Assembly (NCBI GenBank): GCA_934667105.1
Contig: CAKULG010000003.1
Span: forward strand, 124,001-188,000
From: an uncultured Clostridia bacterium
GTDB lineage: Bacteria > Bacillota > Clostridia > Christensenellales > Aristaeellaceae
Reading direction: 5' to 3'
DNA length: 64,000 bases
Part shown: positions 25,135 through 33,586 of the stretch, piece after piece
Position numbering within the stretch: the stretch's first letter is position 1
Layout: each line of letters begins with the position of its first letter
Program-made: the position numbers and the translations under genes
The notes under the pieces: model-generated
What the model was told of the DNA's origin: nothing
The model's database searches: none
What the model saw: only the letters and a program-made list of their open reading frames with translations

Positions 25135-26358
25135 TTAAAGCGCGTAAATACCCTCGCCCTTGGGGCCGGGATCGCGGATCCATGCGCCGGCGGTGAAATC
25201 AGGCACAGGCACAGGCATGCCGCCCATGGCGACGGATTGCTCCGTCAAGGGGGTGATGCACATCAGCGTGGCCGTATCGTATACGTCCAGCGGCGCGGGG
25301 GTGTGATTCTGTACGCTTTCCACAAAAGCGCGCAGCACCAGGTAATCCATGCCGCCATGGCCGCCCCGGGCGCCGAATTCGTCATAGGCCTGCCACAAGG
25401 GATGGCGATACTGCTTCATCCAGCGCTCGTCGCTCTCCCAGGAATGGCTCCAATCCCCTTCCTTATGGGGCGTGCAGCCTTCGATGAAAATAGAGCGGTT
25501 ATCCTCCATCCAAATGCCCTTGGTGCCCCGCACCACGCCACCCCGGGAATAAGGCCGCGGCAGGGTGCAATCGTGGGAAAGCACGATGGTTTGACCCTGA
25601 GCGCAGGAAATGAGAGTGGTCACAATATCCCCCTCCGCCACGGCGGCGTTGGCCAGGGGGGAATCCGCCCGGTTCTCTTGCAGCCACAGGTGCAGGCCCT
25701 TGGGGGCGCTGGCCATGGCGCAGAGAGAAAGCATGCGGTTGCCCCGGCCCAGGCGCAAGTACTGGGCGATGGGGCCCAGCTCGTGGGTGGGATACAATTC
25801 GCCGTTGCGATGCAGGAAATTTTCCAAGCGGTAATGCCGTTCCACATCCCCTGTGCCAATTTCATCCCGCAGGTCATGGGCATACGCGCCCTGACAATGT
25901 ACGATTTCGCCGAACACGCCCTGATGGATCATGTTCAGCAGCGTCATTTCTTCCGCGCCATAGCAGCAGTTTTCCAGCAGCATGCATTTCCGGCCCGTTT
26001 CCTCCGCCGTGTGCACCAGCCGCCAGCAGTCGTCAATCGACGCAGCGCCGCCCACCTCCATGGCCACTTCCTTGCCCGCCTTCATGGCCTCGATGGCGAT
26101 AGGAATATGGGAAAGCCAATCCGTAAAAATGAACACGGCCTCGATCTCAGGCATTTTCAGCATTTCATGATAATCCCGCATGCCAATCGCACCCTTGGCG
26201 ATTTTCAGCCCGTCCTGAAGCCGGTCCTCATACAATTCGCAAACCGCGGCCACCCGCACGTCCGTCATATTGCAGACCGTCTGCAATTGACCGATTCCCC
26301 GGTGCCCCACGCCGATAACGCCCACTGTCAGTAGGCGGCCCTGTTCCACGATCTCCAT
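25135..26358 (-). CDS. Gfo/Idh/MocA-family oxidoreductase
   Basis: An NAD(P)-dependent sugar or inositol dehydrogenase of 407 aa. The Rossmann motif VGVIGVGHRGIGQLQ opens the protein, and the family signature (E-x-P in other members) appears here as AGKEVAMEVGGAAS. The second, larger domain is the usual mixed beta-sheet. Similarity is closest to the subgroup often linked to AraC regulators in glycan-use islands. GGAGGGAG 5 nt upstream fixes the start at 26358, ruling out the longer frame. It follows the AraC gene on the same strand, with an operator-like dyad in the gap. Substrate not identifiable. Confidence 0.82.
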   Translation of the reverse strand: MEIVEQGRLLTVGVIGVGHRGIGQLQTVCNMTDVRVAAVCELYEDRLQDGLKIAKGAIGMRDYHEMLKMPEIEAVFIFTDWLSHIPIAIEAMKAGKEVAMEVGGAASIDDCWRLVHTAEETGRKCMLLENCCYGAEEMTLLNMIHQGVFGEIVHCQGAYAHDLRDEIGTGDVERHYRLENFLHRNGELYPTHELGPIAQYLRLGRGNRMLSLCAMASAPKGLHLWLQENRADSPLANAAVAEGDIVTTLISCAQGQTIVLSHDCTLPRPYSRGGVVRGTKGIWMEDNRSIFIEGCTPHKEGDWSHSWESDERWMKQYRHPLWQAYDEFGARGGHGGMDYLVLRAFVESVQNHTPAPLDVYDTATLMCITPLTEQSVAMGGMPVPVPDFTAGAWIRDPGPKGEGIYAL

Positions 26359-26374
26359 AGTGCTCCCTCCAATT

Positions 26375-26422
26375 TTGCAACATTTTGCAAATATCGACAT
26401 AGTATTCGCCGATATTTTGCAA
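26375..26422. promoter_or_regulatory. TTGCAA repeats forming an operator-like dyad
   Basis: TTGCAA occurs at 26375, 26385 and 26417. TTGCAAATATCG (26385-26396) and CGATATTTTGCAA (26410-26422) form an inverted repeat with one extra base. It lies in the short gap between the AraC gene and the oxidoreductase, where a regulator could act on a promoter for the latter. Confidence 0.5.
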
Positions 26423-26441
26423 TCTCCTTCTTTATTGAAAA

Positions 26442-27257
26442 TTATTTTTCCTGACGCTGCTCCGTTTTCGCCCGACGGTATTGCAGGGGAGAAAGGCCAA
26501 ATTGCTGCTTGAAGGCCCGACTCATGTGAAACTCATCGCAGAAGCCGAACTCCGCCGCGATTTCCGCCAGCCGCAGCTCGGGCTCCACTTCCAGCTGCAA
26601 CGCGATCATTTCCAGCTTGCGCTTGCGCTGATAGGCGTAAAAGGGCATGCCTACGCTGCGGCGCATGGCGTTTTCCAGGGTTTTCGTGCTGACGAAGAGC
26701 ATTTCCGCCGCCTCCCCTGCTTTAAAGCGCTTATGAGGCATGGCGTTGAGCAGCTGCATCGCCTGCTGGGCGATATCCGCGCCGCCCTGCTCCTGTTTTT
26801 CCCAGTTTTCCACCAGCTCCAGAATCAGCAAGTCGAACAGCGCGGACATTTTCTCTTGCCGGTAGGGGCTTTCGCCCCAAAACGCGGCGACGATCTCCTC
26901 AAAAATGCTCTTCACCCGGGGCGCGCCCCGCATGCGCAGCAGCGTCGGCAGCCGCACCCCCTCCCCCGCCTGATCGCCGGGGGCGCAGGTGGCGTGAATG
27001 CAGAAGGTTTTTGTGCCGGGGGCGCAGGGCTGCCGGGTGTAGTGCCGCCGCCCGGCGGCGAGAAGCAGCACGTCTCCCTTTTCCATGGGGTAATCAATTT
27101 CGCTTTCTGTAAAGCACCAGCCGCCTTCCTCCAGATACACCAAATCGTGGTATTTCATCACGCGGTCTAGATACAGCACGTCGGTGGGCGCTTTGTAATA
27201 ATGGGAATTCGCCGCCGCGATTCGATGGGGAGCCGACAGATCAAAATGCAGGGCCAT
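26442..27257 (-). CDS. AraC-family transcriptional regulator
   Basis: A 271-aa regulator. Residues 1-150 form a cupin-like sensor (VYLEEGGWCFTESEIDYPMEKGDVLLLAAGRRHYTRQP). Residues about 170-265 are the two-helix-turn-helix DNA-binding domain (FKAGEAAEMLFVSTKTLENAMRRSVGMPFYAYQRKRKLEMIA and LAEIAAEFGFCDEFHMSRAFKQQFGLSPLQYRR). AAGGAA lies upstream of the ATG. It precedes a Gfo/Idh oxidoreductase, which it probably controls, and is divergent from a quinone reductase. The ligand is probably a sugar or sugar acid (inference). Confidence 0.9.
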   Translation of the reverse strand: MALHFDLSAPHRIAAANSHYYKAPTDVLYLDRVMKYHDLVYLEEGGWCFTESEIDYPMEKGDVLLLAAGRRHYTRQPCAPGTKTFCIHATCAPGDQAGEGVRLPTLLRMRGAPRVKSIFEEIVAAFWGESPYRQEKMSALFDLLILELVENWEKQEQGGADIAQQAMQLLNAMPHKRFKAGEAAEMLFVSTKTLENAMRRSVGMPFYAYQRKRKLEMIALQLEVEPELRLAEIAAEFGFCDEFHMSRAFKQQFGLSPLQYRRAKTEQRQEK

Positions 27258-27301
27258 CGGTTTTTCCTTCCCTTTTTTTCATGCTTTCTGCTGATTTTAA
27301 C

Positions 27302-27345
27302 ATCCCCTTTTCCGCCGGGATATGGTATGCTATAAAAAAGGGGAT
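27302..27345. promoter_or_regulatory. 10-bp-arm dyad in the divergent AraC/quinone reductase region
   Basis: ATCCCCTTTT (27302-27311) and AAAAGGGGAT (27336-27345) are exact complements 24 nt apart. TATGGTATGCTATAAA, which contains -10-like hexamers, lies between them. It may be an operator bound by the AraC product, or an RNA hairpin in the araC leader. Confidence 0.4.
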
Positions 27346-27482
27346 CGCTCCCGCATCATAGCACATTTCCCACGAATAATCAATGCCTGCAGGGGCGTTG
27401 AGGCGGGAAACACGCAGAAAAGCGAGAAGACGCGGAGTGCATTCCCTTTCCCGATAATTCATGAAAAGGAAGGTACATGAAA

Positions 27483-28466
27483 ATGCATGCTGTTTTACGC
27501 GGCGCGGATGGAAAATGCGTTTGGAGCCAAGTGGCGGATCCCGTTCTGCGGGAGGACGAGGTGCTGCTGGAGGTGCATGCCGCCGCCCTGAACCGGGCGG
27601 ATTTGCTGCAACGGGCGGGCCAGTATCCCCCGCCTCCCGGCTGGCCCGATTGGTATGGACTGGAGGCTGCGGGCGTTGTGCGCGCCATGGGCGAAAAGGC
27701 AAAGCGAGAAGGCAAATGGCATGTCGGCGATAAGGCCTGCGCGCTGCTGGGCGGCGGCGGCTACGCCGAATATGTGGCGGCGCCCGCGGAAATGCTGATG
27801 CCCATTCCCCAGGGCCTGAGCATGATTGAGGCCGCGGCGCTGCCCGAGGTATACGGCGCATCCTATCTTTTCTTGTTTTTAGAGGGCGGGCTAAAGGCGG
27901 GCGACACGCTGCTTGTGCAGGCGGGGGCCAGCGGCCTGGCCAGCGTGCTGATTCCCATGGGCAAGGCCTTTGGCGCTCGGGTGATTACCACCGTGCTCAC
28001 GGATGAAATCGCCGCCTCCATCGCGCATCTGCCCGCCGACCGGGTGATCGTCACAGGGAGAGAAAGCCTGGCGGACGCGCTGAAGGCAGAAATGGAGGCC
28101 GGTCACCCCGTGGATATTGCGGTTGACTGCCTGGGCGGGGAGACGGTGGGCCAGTGCCTGCCTTATATGAATCGGGGCGGACGCTGGATTATGATCGCCA
28201 CCCTGGCGGGGGACGTATCCCCCATTGATCTGCGGATGCTCTATGTGCGGGGTGTTCGCCTTATCGGCACCACGCTGCGCAGCCGCTCCGCCGAAGAAAA
28301 GGGGCGTATCCTTTCGGATATGGTGCGCATTCTTTGGCCCAAGATCGAAAGCGGCGAAATTCGCCCCACCATTTTCAAGGTGTTCCCCATTGAGCAGGCG
28401 GAGGAAGCGCAGCAGCTGATGGCCGCAGGCAAAAGCGTGGGCAAAATCGTGCTGACGGTTCGGTAA
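27483..28466 (+). CDS. NAD(P)H:quinone oxidoreductase, PIG3-type (zinc-free MDR family)
   Basis: A 327-aa medium-chain reductase of quinones or other enones, using NADPH. Seen: VHAAALNRADLLQRAGQYPPPPGWPDWYGLEAAGVV (family start; no zinc ligands), LPEVYGASYLFLFLEGGLKAGDTLLVQAGASGLASVLIPMGKAFGARV (cofactor-binding region) and IGTTLRSRSAEEKGRI typical of the PIG3 group. Two in-frame ATGs occur; AGGAAGG is 3 nt from 27477 but 9 nt from 27483, so 27483 is chosen. It probably responds to redox or aldehyde stress; no partner is obvious. Confidence 0.87.
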   Translation: MHAVLRGADGKCVWSQVADPVLREDEVLLEVHAAALNRADLLQRAGQYPPPPGWPDWYGLEAAGVVRAMGEKAKREGKWHVGDKACALLGGGGYAEYVAAPAEMLMPIPQGLSMIEAAALPEVYGASYLFLFLEGGLKAGDTLLVQAGASGLASVLIPMGKAFGARVITTVLTDEIAASIAHLPADRVIVTGRESLADALKAEMEAGHPVDIAVDCLGGETVGQCLPYMNRGGRWIMIATLAGDVSPIDLRMLYVRGVRLIGTTLRSRSAEEKGRILSDMVRILWPKIESGEIRPTIFKVFPIEQAEEAQQLMAAGKSVGKIVLTVR

Positions 28467-28508
28467 CCCTCGGGAAAGCGATTGCCGGGAACACGTTCTA
28501 AAGCAATG

Positions 28509-28551
28509 GCGGAGGAGATATTCTTTGATCCGCAAAGAATACCTCCCCCGC
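28509..28551. repeat. Palindromic repeat family copy 3
   Basis: GCGGAGGAGATATTCTTTG, loop, CAAAGAATACCTCCCCCGC, followed by ATTATTTTCTTTT on the plus strand. It lies between the convergent ends of the quinone reductase and binding-protein genes. This copy has a T-rich tract and could act as a terminator. Confidence 0.7.
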
Positions 28552-28575
28552 ATTATTTTCTTTTATGCCGCGCGC

Positions 28576-30105
28576 TTATTCGGCGGTAAGGTCGGTGTAA
28601 TACGCCTGGGCCTGATCGATGATTTCCTGCAGGCCATGGGGCTTAAGAGCGTCATAGCCGGCGAAGAACGCCTCCACGGTGATCTTGCCGGTGACGCAGT
28701 TGGCGTACAGCTCGTCGATCTTGGGCAGGATATCCGCGCTGTATTCGGCCATGGCGGGGGTGTTCAGCTGGGTGGGCATGGTGTAATAGTATTCGGTGTT
28801 GATAACGGTGCCCTTATACATGCTCTGGGTGGCCGCGTTCATTTCGGATACATCCTTGCCGCCCGTGAGAATCTGATCGTACTGTTCGCCGGACCAATAG
28901 CCGGGGAACAGCTGGCAGATCAAACCGGCATAGCGGGCCTGGGTGAAGGAAGGATCGCTGAGAATCTGCTCGTTGAGCACGGGCTTGCCGTCCACCATGG
29001 TGTGATGGATGCCCTCGATGCCGTAGTTGGTCAGGAAGATGCCCTCGTCGGAATACATGAAATCAATCAGCCGCAGCATCGCGTCCAGCTTGGCGGGATC
29101 CTTCTCCACCTGATAGCCGATCCCGAAGGAAGTACCGGGCAGGTTGCGGGCGGGAATCAGCTGGGCCTCGCCCTTGATGGGGGTGGTGGGCTGCAGGCTC
29201 ACCTCGGGCACGGTTTCGGCCAGAACGGTATTGGTGTTCTGGGGCCGGGAGATCCACTGATAGCCGCTGAAGGCGGTATTGGAATTGAACATGGTGGCGA
29301 TATCTTTGGTCGTGTGGGTGAACAGCTCGGCGTCGATCAGCTTCTCCTGATAGAGCGTCACCATCAGCTCCAGGAATTCACGGAAATGCTCGTTTTCGTA
29401 CACCAGGCTGTAATGGCCCTCGTCGTCATAATACCAGCGGCCGTTGTTCTTCACGCCAAAGCTCTGCAGCAGGGTGAAGCCCCGGGCGGCGTTGAAGGTG
29501 GTGGTGTCGATGAAGGGAATTTCATCGTTGGGATCGCCGTTCTTGTTGGCGTCGTTATCGCGGATGCTCTTCCACACGGTAATCCACTCGTCCATCGTTT
29601 CGGGAACCTTTTCAATGCCCAGGTTATCCAGCCAGTCCTGGCGATACACCATGGTGTAGGCGGGGCTGTAGGCCGTCAGCTGGCTGATGTGGTACAGCTT
29701 GCCGTCCTCCAGATAGCGCTGAGAGGCTTCCACTGCCTGGGGCAGCCAGCGCATGTAATTGGGAATGCGATCCAGATAGGGATCCAGCGCCATGATCGCG
29801 CCCTCGCTTACATAGGTATCCATGTTGGTGAGGGTGAACATGTCGGGCAGCTTATTTTCCACCAGCAGCGTGGAATACTTTTCCGCCGCGCCTTCGTTGG
29901 AAATCCAGTTGATGTTCAGCTTCACGTTGCAGGCCTTCTCGATGGCCTCCCAAACGCTCATATCGCGGTTGGGATCGCCATGGTTGTAGGTGGAGGCGGT
30001 TTGAAGGATCATGTTCAGGGTGACGGGCTCCTCCGCCAGAGCGGGCAGCGCGCAGCAGGCCAGCAGCAGCACAATCGCCAACGCCAGGGAAACCAGTTTC
30101 TTCAT
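28576..30105 (-). CDS. Sugar ABC transporter substrate-binding protein (system 1)
   Basis: A 509-aa extracellular binding protein of the LplA/family 1 type. Residues 1-24 are a signal peptide (ALAIVLLLACCALPALA-EE). LLAC could be a lipobox, but ALA-E favours signal peptidase I cleavage. The mature part has the large bilobal pattern for oligosaccharides (YVSEGAIMALDPYLDRIPNY, YRQDWLDNLGIEKVPETMDEW). It is the last gene of a three-gene transport operon, 62 nt after the permease, and AAAGGAGG precedes the start. No ATPase is encoded beside it. Likely oligosaccharide or uronide uptake; substrate unknown. Confidence 0.88.
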   Translation of the reverse strand: MKKLVSLALAIVLLLACCALPALAEEPVTLNMILQTASTYNHGDPNRDMSVWEAIEKACNVKLNINWISNEGAAEKYSTLLVENKLPDMFTLTNMDTYVSEGAIMALDPYLDRIPNYMRWLPQAVEASQRYLEDGKLYHISQLTAYSPAYTMVYRQDWLDNLGIEKVPETMDEWITVWKSIRDNDANKNGDPNDEIPFIDTTTFNAARGFTLLQSFGVKNNGRWYYDDEGHYSLVYENEHFREFLELMVTLYQEKLIDAELFTHTTKDIATMFNSNTAFSGYQWISRPQNTNTVLAETVPEVSLQPTTPIKGEAQLIPARNLPGTSFGIGYQVEKDPAKLDAMLRLIDFMYSDEGIFLTNYGIEGIHHTMVDGKPVLNEQILSDPSFTQARYAGLICQLFPGYWSGEQYDQILTGGKDVSEMNAATQSMYKGTVINTEYYYTMPTQLNTPAMAEYSADILPKIDELYANCVTGKITVEAFFAGYDALKPHGLQEIIDQAQAYYTDLTAE

Positions 30106-30167
30106 GTTTGTTTCCTCCTTTTTTATTGCATACGGCCTTTCGCCGCAGGGTAACGAAAACAGGAAGA

Positions 30168-31079
30168 TTATTCCTTCACCGAGCCGATCATCGTGCCTTT
30201 CACGAAATAACGCTGCAGGAAGGGATAAACGATCAGCATGGGCACCATGGCCACCACGATGGTGGCGTTCCGAATCTGCTCGGGAATCAGATTAGCAGCG
30301 TCGTCGCTGCCCGTGATGCCGTACATTTCGGCATTGGTGGACAGCACCACGTCCCGCAGCACCACCTGCAGGGTGTATTGGCTGTAATCCTTCAAATAAA
30401 TCACGGGGTTGGCAAAGGCATTCCAGTGGCCCACCAGGGTCCACAGGCCGATCGTGGCCAGGGTGGCTTTAGCCAGGGGCGTGACGATCTGAACCAGGAT
30501 GCGGAAATCGTTAGCGCCGTCCAACTGGGCGGATTCAATCAGCGAGGCGGGGATGCCGTGATACGCGCTGCGCAGCACCACGATGTTATACGCCCCCAGC
30601 AGGCTCAGCACGATCAGCGACCACAGAGAGCCCACCAGCCCCAGCCTGCTCATTACCAGGAAGGTGGGGATCATGCCGCCGCCAAACCACATGGTGAGCA
30701 TAATCATGAAGGTATAGAGCCTTTTGCCGTAAAACCTTGCAAAGGCCAGGGGATACGCCGCCAGGCTGGTGAAAATCAGGGTGAGCAGCGTGCCCACCAC
30801 CGAAACGAAAATGGAATTGGCGAAGGAACGCCACAGGGAATAGCTGGTCAGCACCGTCTTATAGGATTGCGTCTGGAAGCCCTTGGGATAGAAGGTGACA
30901 GCGCCGCTGTATACATAGGAGTCCTTGCTGAGAGAAACGGAAACAACGTTCAGCACCGGGTAGAGAATCGCCAGACAGAAAAGCACCATGCACAGCGTGT
31001 TGACGACGGTGAAGGCGATATCGCCCTTTGCGCGCTTGATGCGGGTGGGCTTGAAGCCCGGCTTGGCGGTAACGGACAT
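30168..31079 (-). CDS. Carbohydrate ABC transporter permease, YtcP/LplC family (system 1)
   Basis: A 303-aa inner-membrane permease with about six membrane spans. The family motif is seen at LIESAQLDGANDFRILVQIVTPLAKATLATIGL, the EAA loop that docks the ATPase. The C-terminus IVYPFLQRYFVKGTMIGSVKE is the hallmark of the YtcP group. It starts 18 nt after lplB with AGGAGGAAA upstream, and forms the membrane channel with LplB. Confidence 0.92.
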   Translation of the reverse strand: MSVTAKPGFKPTRIKRAKGDIAFTVVNTLCMVLFCLAILYPVLNVVSVSLSKDSYVYSGAVTFYPKGFQTQSYKTVLTSYSLWRSFANSIFVSVVGTLLTLIFTSLAAYPLAFARFYGKRLYTFMIMLTMWFGGGMIPTFLVMSRLGLVGSLWSLIVLSLLGAYNIVVLRSAYHGIPASLIESAQLDGANDFRILVQIVTPLAKATLATIGLWTLVGHWNAFANPVIYLKDYSQYTLQVVLRDVVLSTNAEMYGITGSDDAANLIPEQIRNATIVVAMVPMLIVYPFLQRYFVKGTMIGSVKE

Positions 31080-31097
31080 GCGCTTTTTCCTCCTTTC

Positions 31098-32057
31098 TTA
31101 GAACAGGCTGCTGTCGGACAGCTTGCGGCTGGTGAAATTCGCCATCAGAACCAGCAGCAGGCTGATGACCGCGTTAAACAGGCCGATGGCCGTGGAACGG
31201 GAATAGTCGTTGCGCTGCAAGCCCAGCTTATACACATAGGTGGAGATGACCTCGGATTTGGAAATATTCAGGGAGTTCTGCATCAGGAAGGGCTTTTCGA
31301 AGCCCAGGCTCATAATCGAACCCACGCGCATAATCAGCAGGATCACAATGGTTTCCCGGATGCCGGGCAGCGATACATGCCACATCTGCCGGAAGCGCCC
31401 CGCGCCGTCCGCCCGGGCGGCCTCGTATAATTCGGGGTTGATGCCCGCAAGGGCGGAAATATAGATGATCGCGTTCCAGCCCGTGCCCTGCCACACACCC
31501 GAAATGATGGACAGCGGCCGGAACCATCCAGGCTCGCCCATGAAATAGACGGTGTTCAGGCCCAGGCCGCGCAGGGCGGCGTTCACCGCGCCCGTCTGCA
31601 CGGAAAGCAGCGTGTTCATCATGGATACCACCACCACCGTGGACAGGAAATGCGGCAGATAGCTGATAGTCTGCACGGTGCGCTTGAATTTCTGATTGCG
31701 GATTTCATTGAGAAACAGCGCGAACACGATGGGCAGCGGGAAGGTGAACAGCATGGATTCCAGATTCAGAATCACCGTGTTTCCTACCACCTGGCTGAAA
31801 TTTAGGCCAGTAACAAACTGCTGGAAATGCTTCAGGCCCACGAACTTGCTGCCCGAAAAGCCGCGCAGCAGCTTGTAATCGTAGAAAGCGATGCGCAGCC
31901 AATACATGGGCACATAGCGAATGACGATAAAATAGGCGATGATGGGCAGAATCATCAGATAGATGAACCGGTTCTTCCAGATTTTCCTTCCCACATACCG
32001 CCGCCCCTCGGGCGTTAAAAGGGAGTGATTGGGACGCTTTGCGCCGACTGAGTGCAT
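31098..32057 (-). CDS. Carbohydrate ABC transporter permease, LplB family (system 1)
   Basis: A 319-aa permease, first gene of the transport operon. Seen: NRFIYLMILPIIAYFIVIRYVPMYWLRIAFYDYKLLRGFSGSKFVGLKHF (typical LplB opening), the EAA loop ELYEAARADGAGRFRQMWHVSLPGI, and the end LFNAVISLLLVLMANFTSRKLSDSSLF, the group signature. The promoter at 32090-32117 has a small palindrome over its -35. It needs a separate MsmX-like ATPase to work. Confidence 0.92.
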   Translation of the reverse strand: MHSVGAKRPNHSLLTPEGRRYVGRKIWKNRFIYLMILPIIAYFIVIRYVPMYWLRIAFYDYKLLRGFSGSKFVGLKHFQQFVTGLNFSQVVGNTVILNLESMLFTFPLPIVFALFLNEIRNQKFKRTVQTISYLPHFLSTVVVVSMMNTLLSVQTGAVNAALRGLGLNTVYFMGEPGWFRPLSIISGVWQGTGWNAIIYISALAGINPELYEAARADGAGRFRQMWHVSLPGIRETIVILLIMRVGSIMSLGFEKPFLMQNSLNISKSEVISTYVYKLGLQRNDYSRSTAIGLFNAVISLLLVLMANFTSRKLSDSSLF

Positions 32058-32089
32058 GCTCTCATTCCTTTCTTCGCTGTTCTATTTGT

Positions 32090-32121
32090 ATTATATACGC
32101 TTGCTTCTCACTTTCAAAGTG
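32090..32121 (-). promoter_or_regulatory. Promoter of transport operon 1 with a palindrome over the -35 box
   Basis: Minus strand TTGAAA (32112-32117), a 16-nt spacer and TATAAT (32090-32095). The perfect 13-bp palindrome CACTTTCAAAGTG (32109-32121) covers the -35 and is a candidate operator, perhaps for the divergent AraC regulator. Confidence 0.6.
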
Positions 32122-32368
32122 CTAAAATTCATGGAAAATTCTTTAAAATTTAGCCCGTTTATTGCCTTTTCTATTTCTTCGCGCTTTTCATCCTTTCTAT
32201 GAAATCATCCTGCGAAATCGGATACATGCAGATGCACTTCGCGATTCTTCTTTGTTTTTCGCGCGCACAGCCTATTCATTTCATGTATCATGCGGTCATT
32301 GTACAGCCGTTTCAACGGAATGGAAATACTGTTTTCCATCATTTATTTATATAAAACGATCATTCACA

Positions 32369-32398
32369 TTGACGCAGGCCGCCTTCCCATGCTATACT
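32369..32398 (+). promoter_or_regulatory. Promoter of the frameshifted AraC gene
   Basis: TTGACG (32369-32374), an 18-nt spacer and TATACT (32393-32398), 26 nt before the start at 32425. Confidence 0.65.
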
Positions 32399-32424
32399 TT
32401 GAGAAAAAAGAAGGGGGCAGGGCT

Positions 32425-33250
32425 ATGCGGCGCATCGCGTTTTCGGCATTGCAGCCGGAGGAGGTGCAGCTTCGCCTGCGTATCGCCTTTGAGTATCAGC
32501 CGCGCATTCTTAAAAATCACATTTCCTGGCGCATCTGCAATTCGCTGATGTATTTGGCCAGCGGGCAGTATGAATACGCCTGGAACGGCCAGCGCATTCG
32601 CATGGAGGGCGGCTGCTTATATTACCTGCCCCATGGCTGCGCCTATGATTACCAGGTGGTTTCCGACAAGGCCCACGCCTTTCAGTTGGAATTTACATTG
32701 CAGGATCAGAAAACGGGGGATTTTTTAATCCTGAGCGACAGACCGTGCGTGCTGATGCCGCAAATTACGGATGAAGCGCGGATGCTGATGCAATCCATCT
32801 GCCAGGCCGCGCCCATCCCCCACGCCTCCGCCAGGCTGCGGGCCCATGGGGATTGCTTTCGCCTGCTGGGGCTCATCAGCGCCTCGGAGGAAAAAAGCAG
32901 TGCGCCCGTATATCCTAAAATTTCCCCCGCCATCGAATACATCGAGCGTCATTTTGCCCAGAAAATCAGCACCCAGGATCTGCTGAACTGCTGCTATCTC
33001 AGCGAGGCGCATATGCGGCGGCTTTTCTTTGCCGCCAAGGGGATGTCCCCCCCATCAGTATCACGCCATGCTGCGCATGAACGCCGCTTGTGAAATGCTG
33101 AAGCATTCCAATGCCCGCATCGGGGAAATCGCCTTCGCTCTGGGCTTTGAATCCGTTTACACTTTCAGCCAAATTTTCAAGCGGGAAACAGGCATGTCGC
33201 CCCGGCAATACCAGCTTGCTCACGGCGCGGAGGAGAGAGACGGAAAATAA
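32425..33250 (+). pseudogene. AraC-family regulator with frameshift in a C7 tract
   Basis: The first frame (32425 on, MRRIAFSALQPEEV) encodes a cupin-like sensor (YEYAWNGQRIRMEGGCLYYLPHGCAYDY) and the first helix-turn-helix (STQDLLNCCYLSEAHMRRLFFAAKGMSP). It then runs into seven C's (33047-33053) and ends as nonsense at 33093. The second half continues in another frame (HQYHAMLRMNAACEMLKHSNARIGEIAFALGFESVYTFSQIFKRETGMSPRQYQ, stop 33250). Six C's instead of seven would restore one 274-codon gene with a complete AraC DNA-binding domain. It is divergent from ABC system 1, so it is or was its regulator. The shift may be a real mutation, phase variation or a sequencing error; a homopolymer makes all three possible. 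Confidence 0.85.
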
Positions 33251-33255
33251 ATAAT

Positions 33256-33298
33256 GCGGGGAAACCGCTCTTGGCACGCCAAAGAACGATTCTACCGC
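33256..33298. repeat. Palindromic repeat family copy 4
   Basis: GCGGGGAAACCGCTCTTGGC and AAAGAACGATTCTACCGC form an imperfect palindrome 5 nt after the AraC stop. It is more degraded than its neighbour copy 5. Confidence 0.6.
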
Positions 33299-33519
33299 AT
33301 CCCTTTCAGAAAGGCTGATCGGGTAAATGCAGAAAGAAAATGAAAAAGCTGCTTGTTTTTCCACGGCAATGGAAATTTAAGCGGCTTTCCCAAACAAATG
33401 CTATTTTATCCTTTTAAACGAAATCTTCCGTGTAAATCAGTCGACCCCCTTTGGTTGGCGGAGAAGCAAACGGCATTCTTTTCTTTTACTCATACCCATA
33501 CAGCTTTCTTGGAGAGGGT

Positions 33520-33563
33520 GCGGGGGAACCGTTCTTTGGCTTTCAAAGAATGGTTCCCCCCGC
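33520..33563. repeat. Palindromic repeat family copy 5
   Basis: GCGGGGGAACCGTTCTTTG, loop, CAAAGAATGGTTCCCCCCGC, with arms of about 20 bp and few mismatches. It lies 24 nt after the punA stop. No T-run follows on the minus strand. Confidence 0.75.
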
Positions 33564-33586
33564 ATATTATTATCCCCCATATTTTC

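Larger units (their letters stand above)
32058..32424. other. 367-bp divergent promoter region of ABC system 1
   Basis: It holds the lplB promoter, the CACTTTCAAAGTG palindrome and the AraC promoter (32369-32398). The AT-rich middle (32120-32360) has no convincing gene, RNA or riboswitch. Confidence 0.5.
33251..33586. other. 336-bp region between convergent gene ends, with two palindromes
   Basis: It contains repeat copies 4 and 5 at its two ends. Between them, at 33447-33468, the minus strand reads TGCTTCTCCGCCAACCAAAGG, which resembles a block at 41058-41078 beside copy 7. A short frame on the minus strand (starts MPFASPPTKGGRLIYTEDFV) covers this block and is probably a by-product of the repeat, not a gene. 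Confidence 0.5.

Noticed and set aside
23148..25196. Open frame of 682 codons on the plus strand opposite the uracil permease
   Set aside because: Shadow frame; rich in His/Gln/Gly, no domain, and it crosses the uraA promoter and terminator.
33407..33469. Short minus-strand frame MPFASPPTKGGRLIYTEDFV
   Set aside because: It coincides with a repeat-like block shared with 41058-41078 and has no ribosome binding site; probably a repeat by-product.
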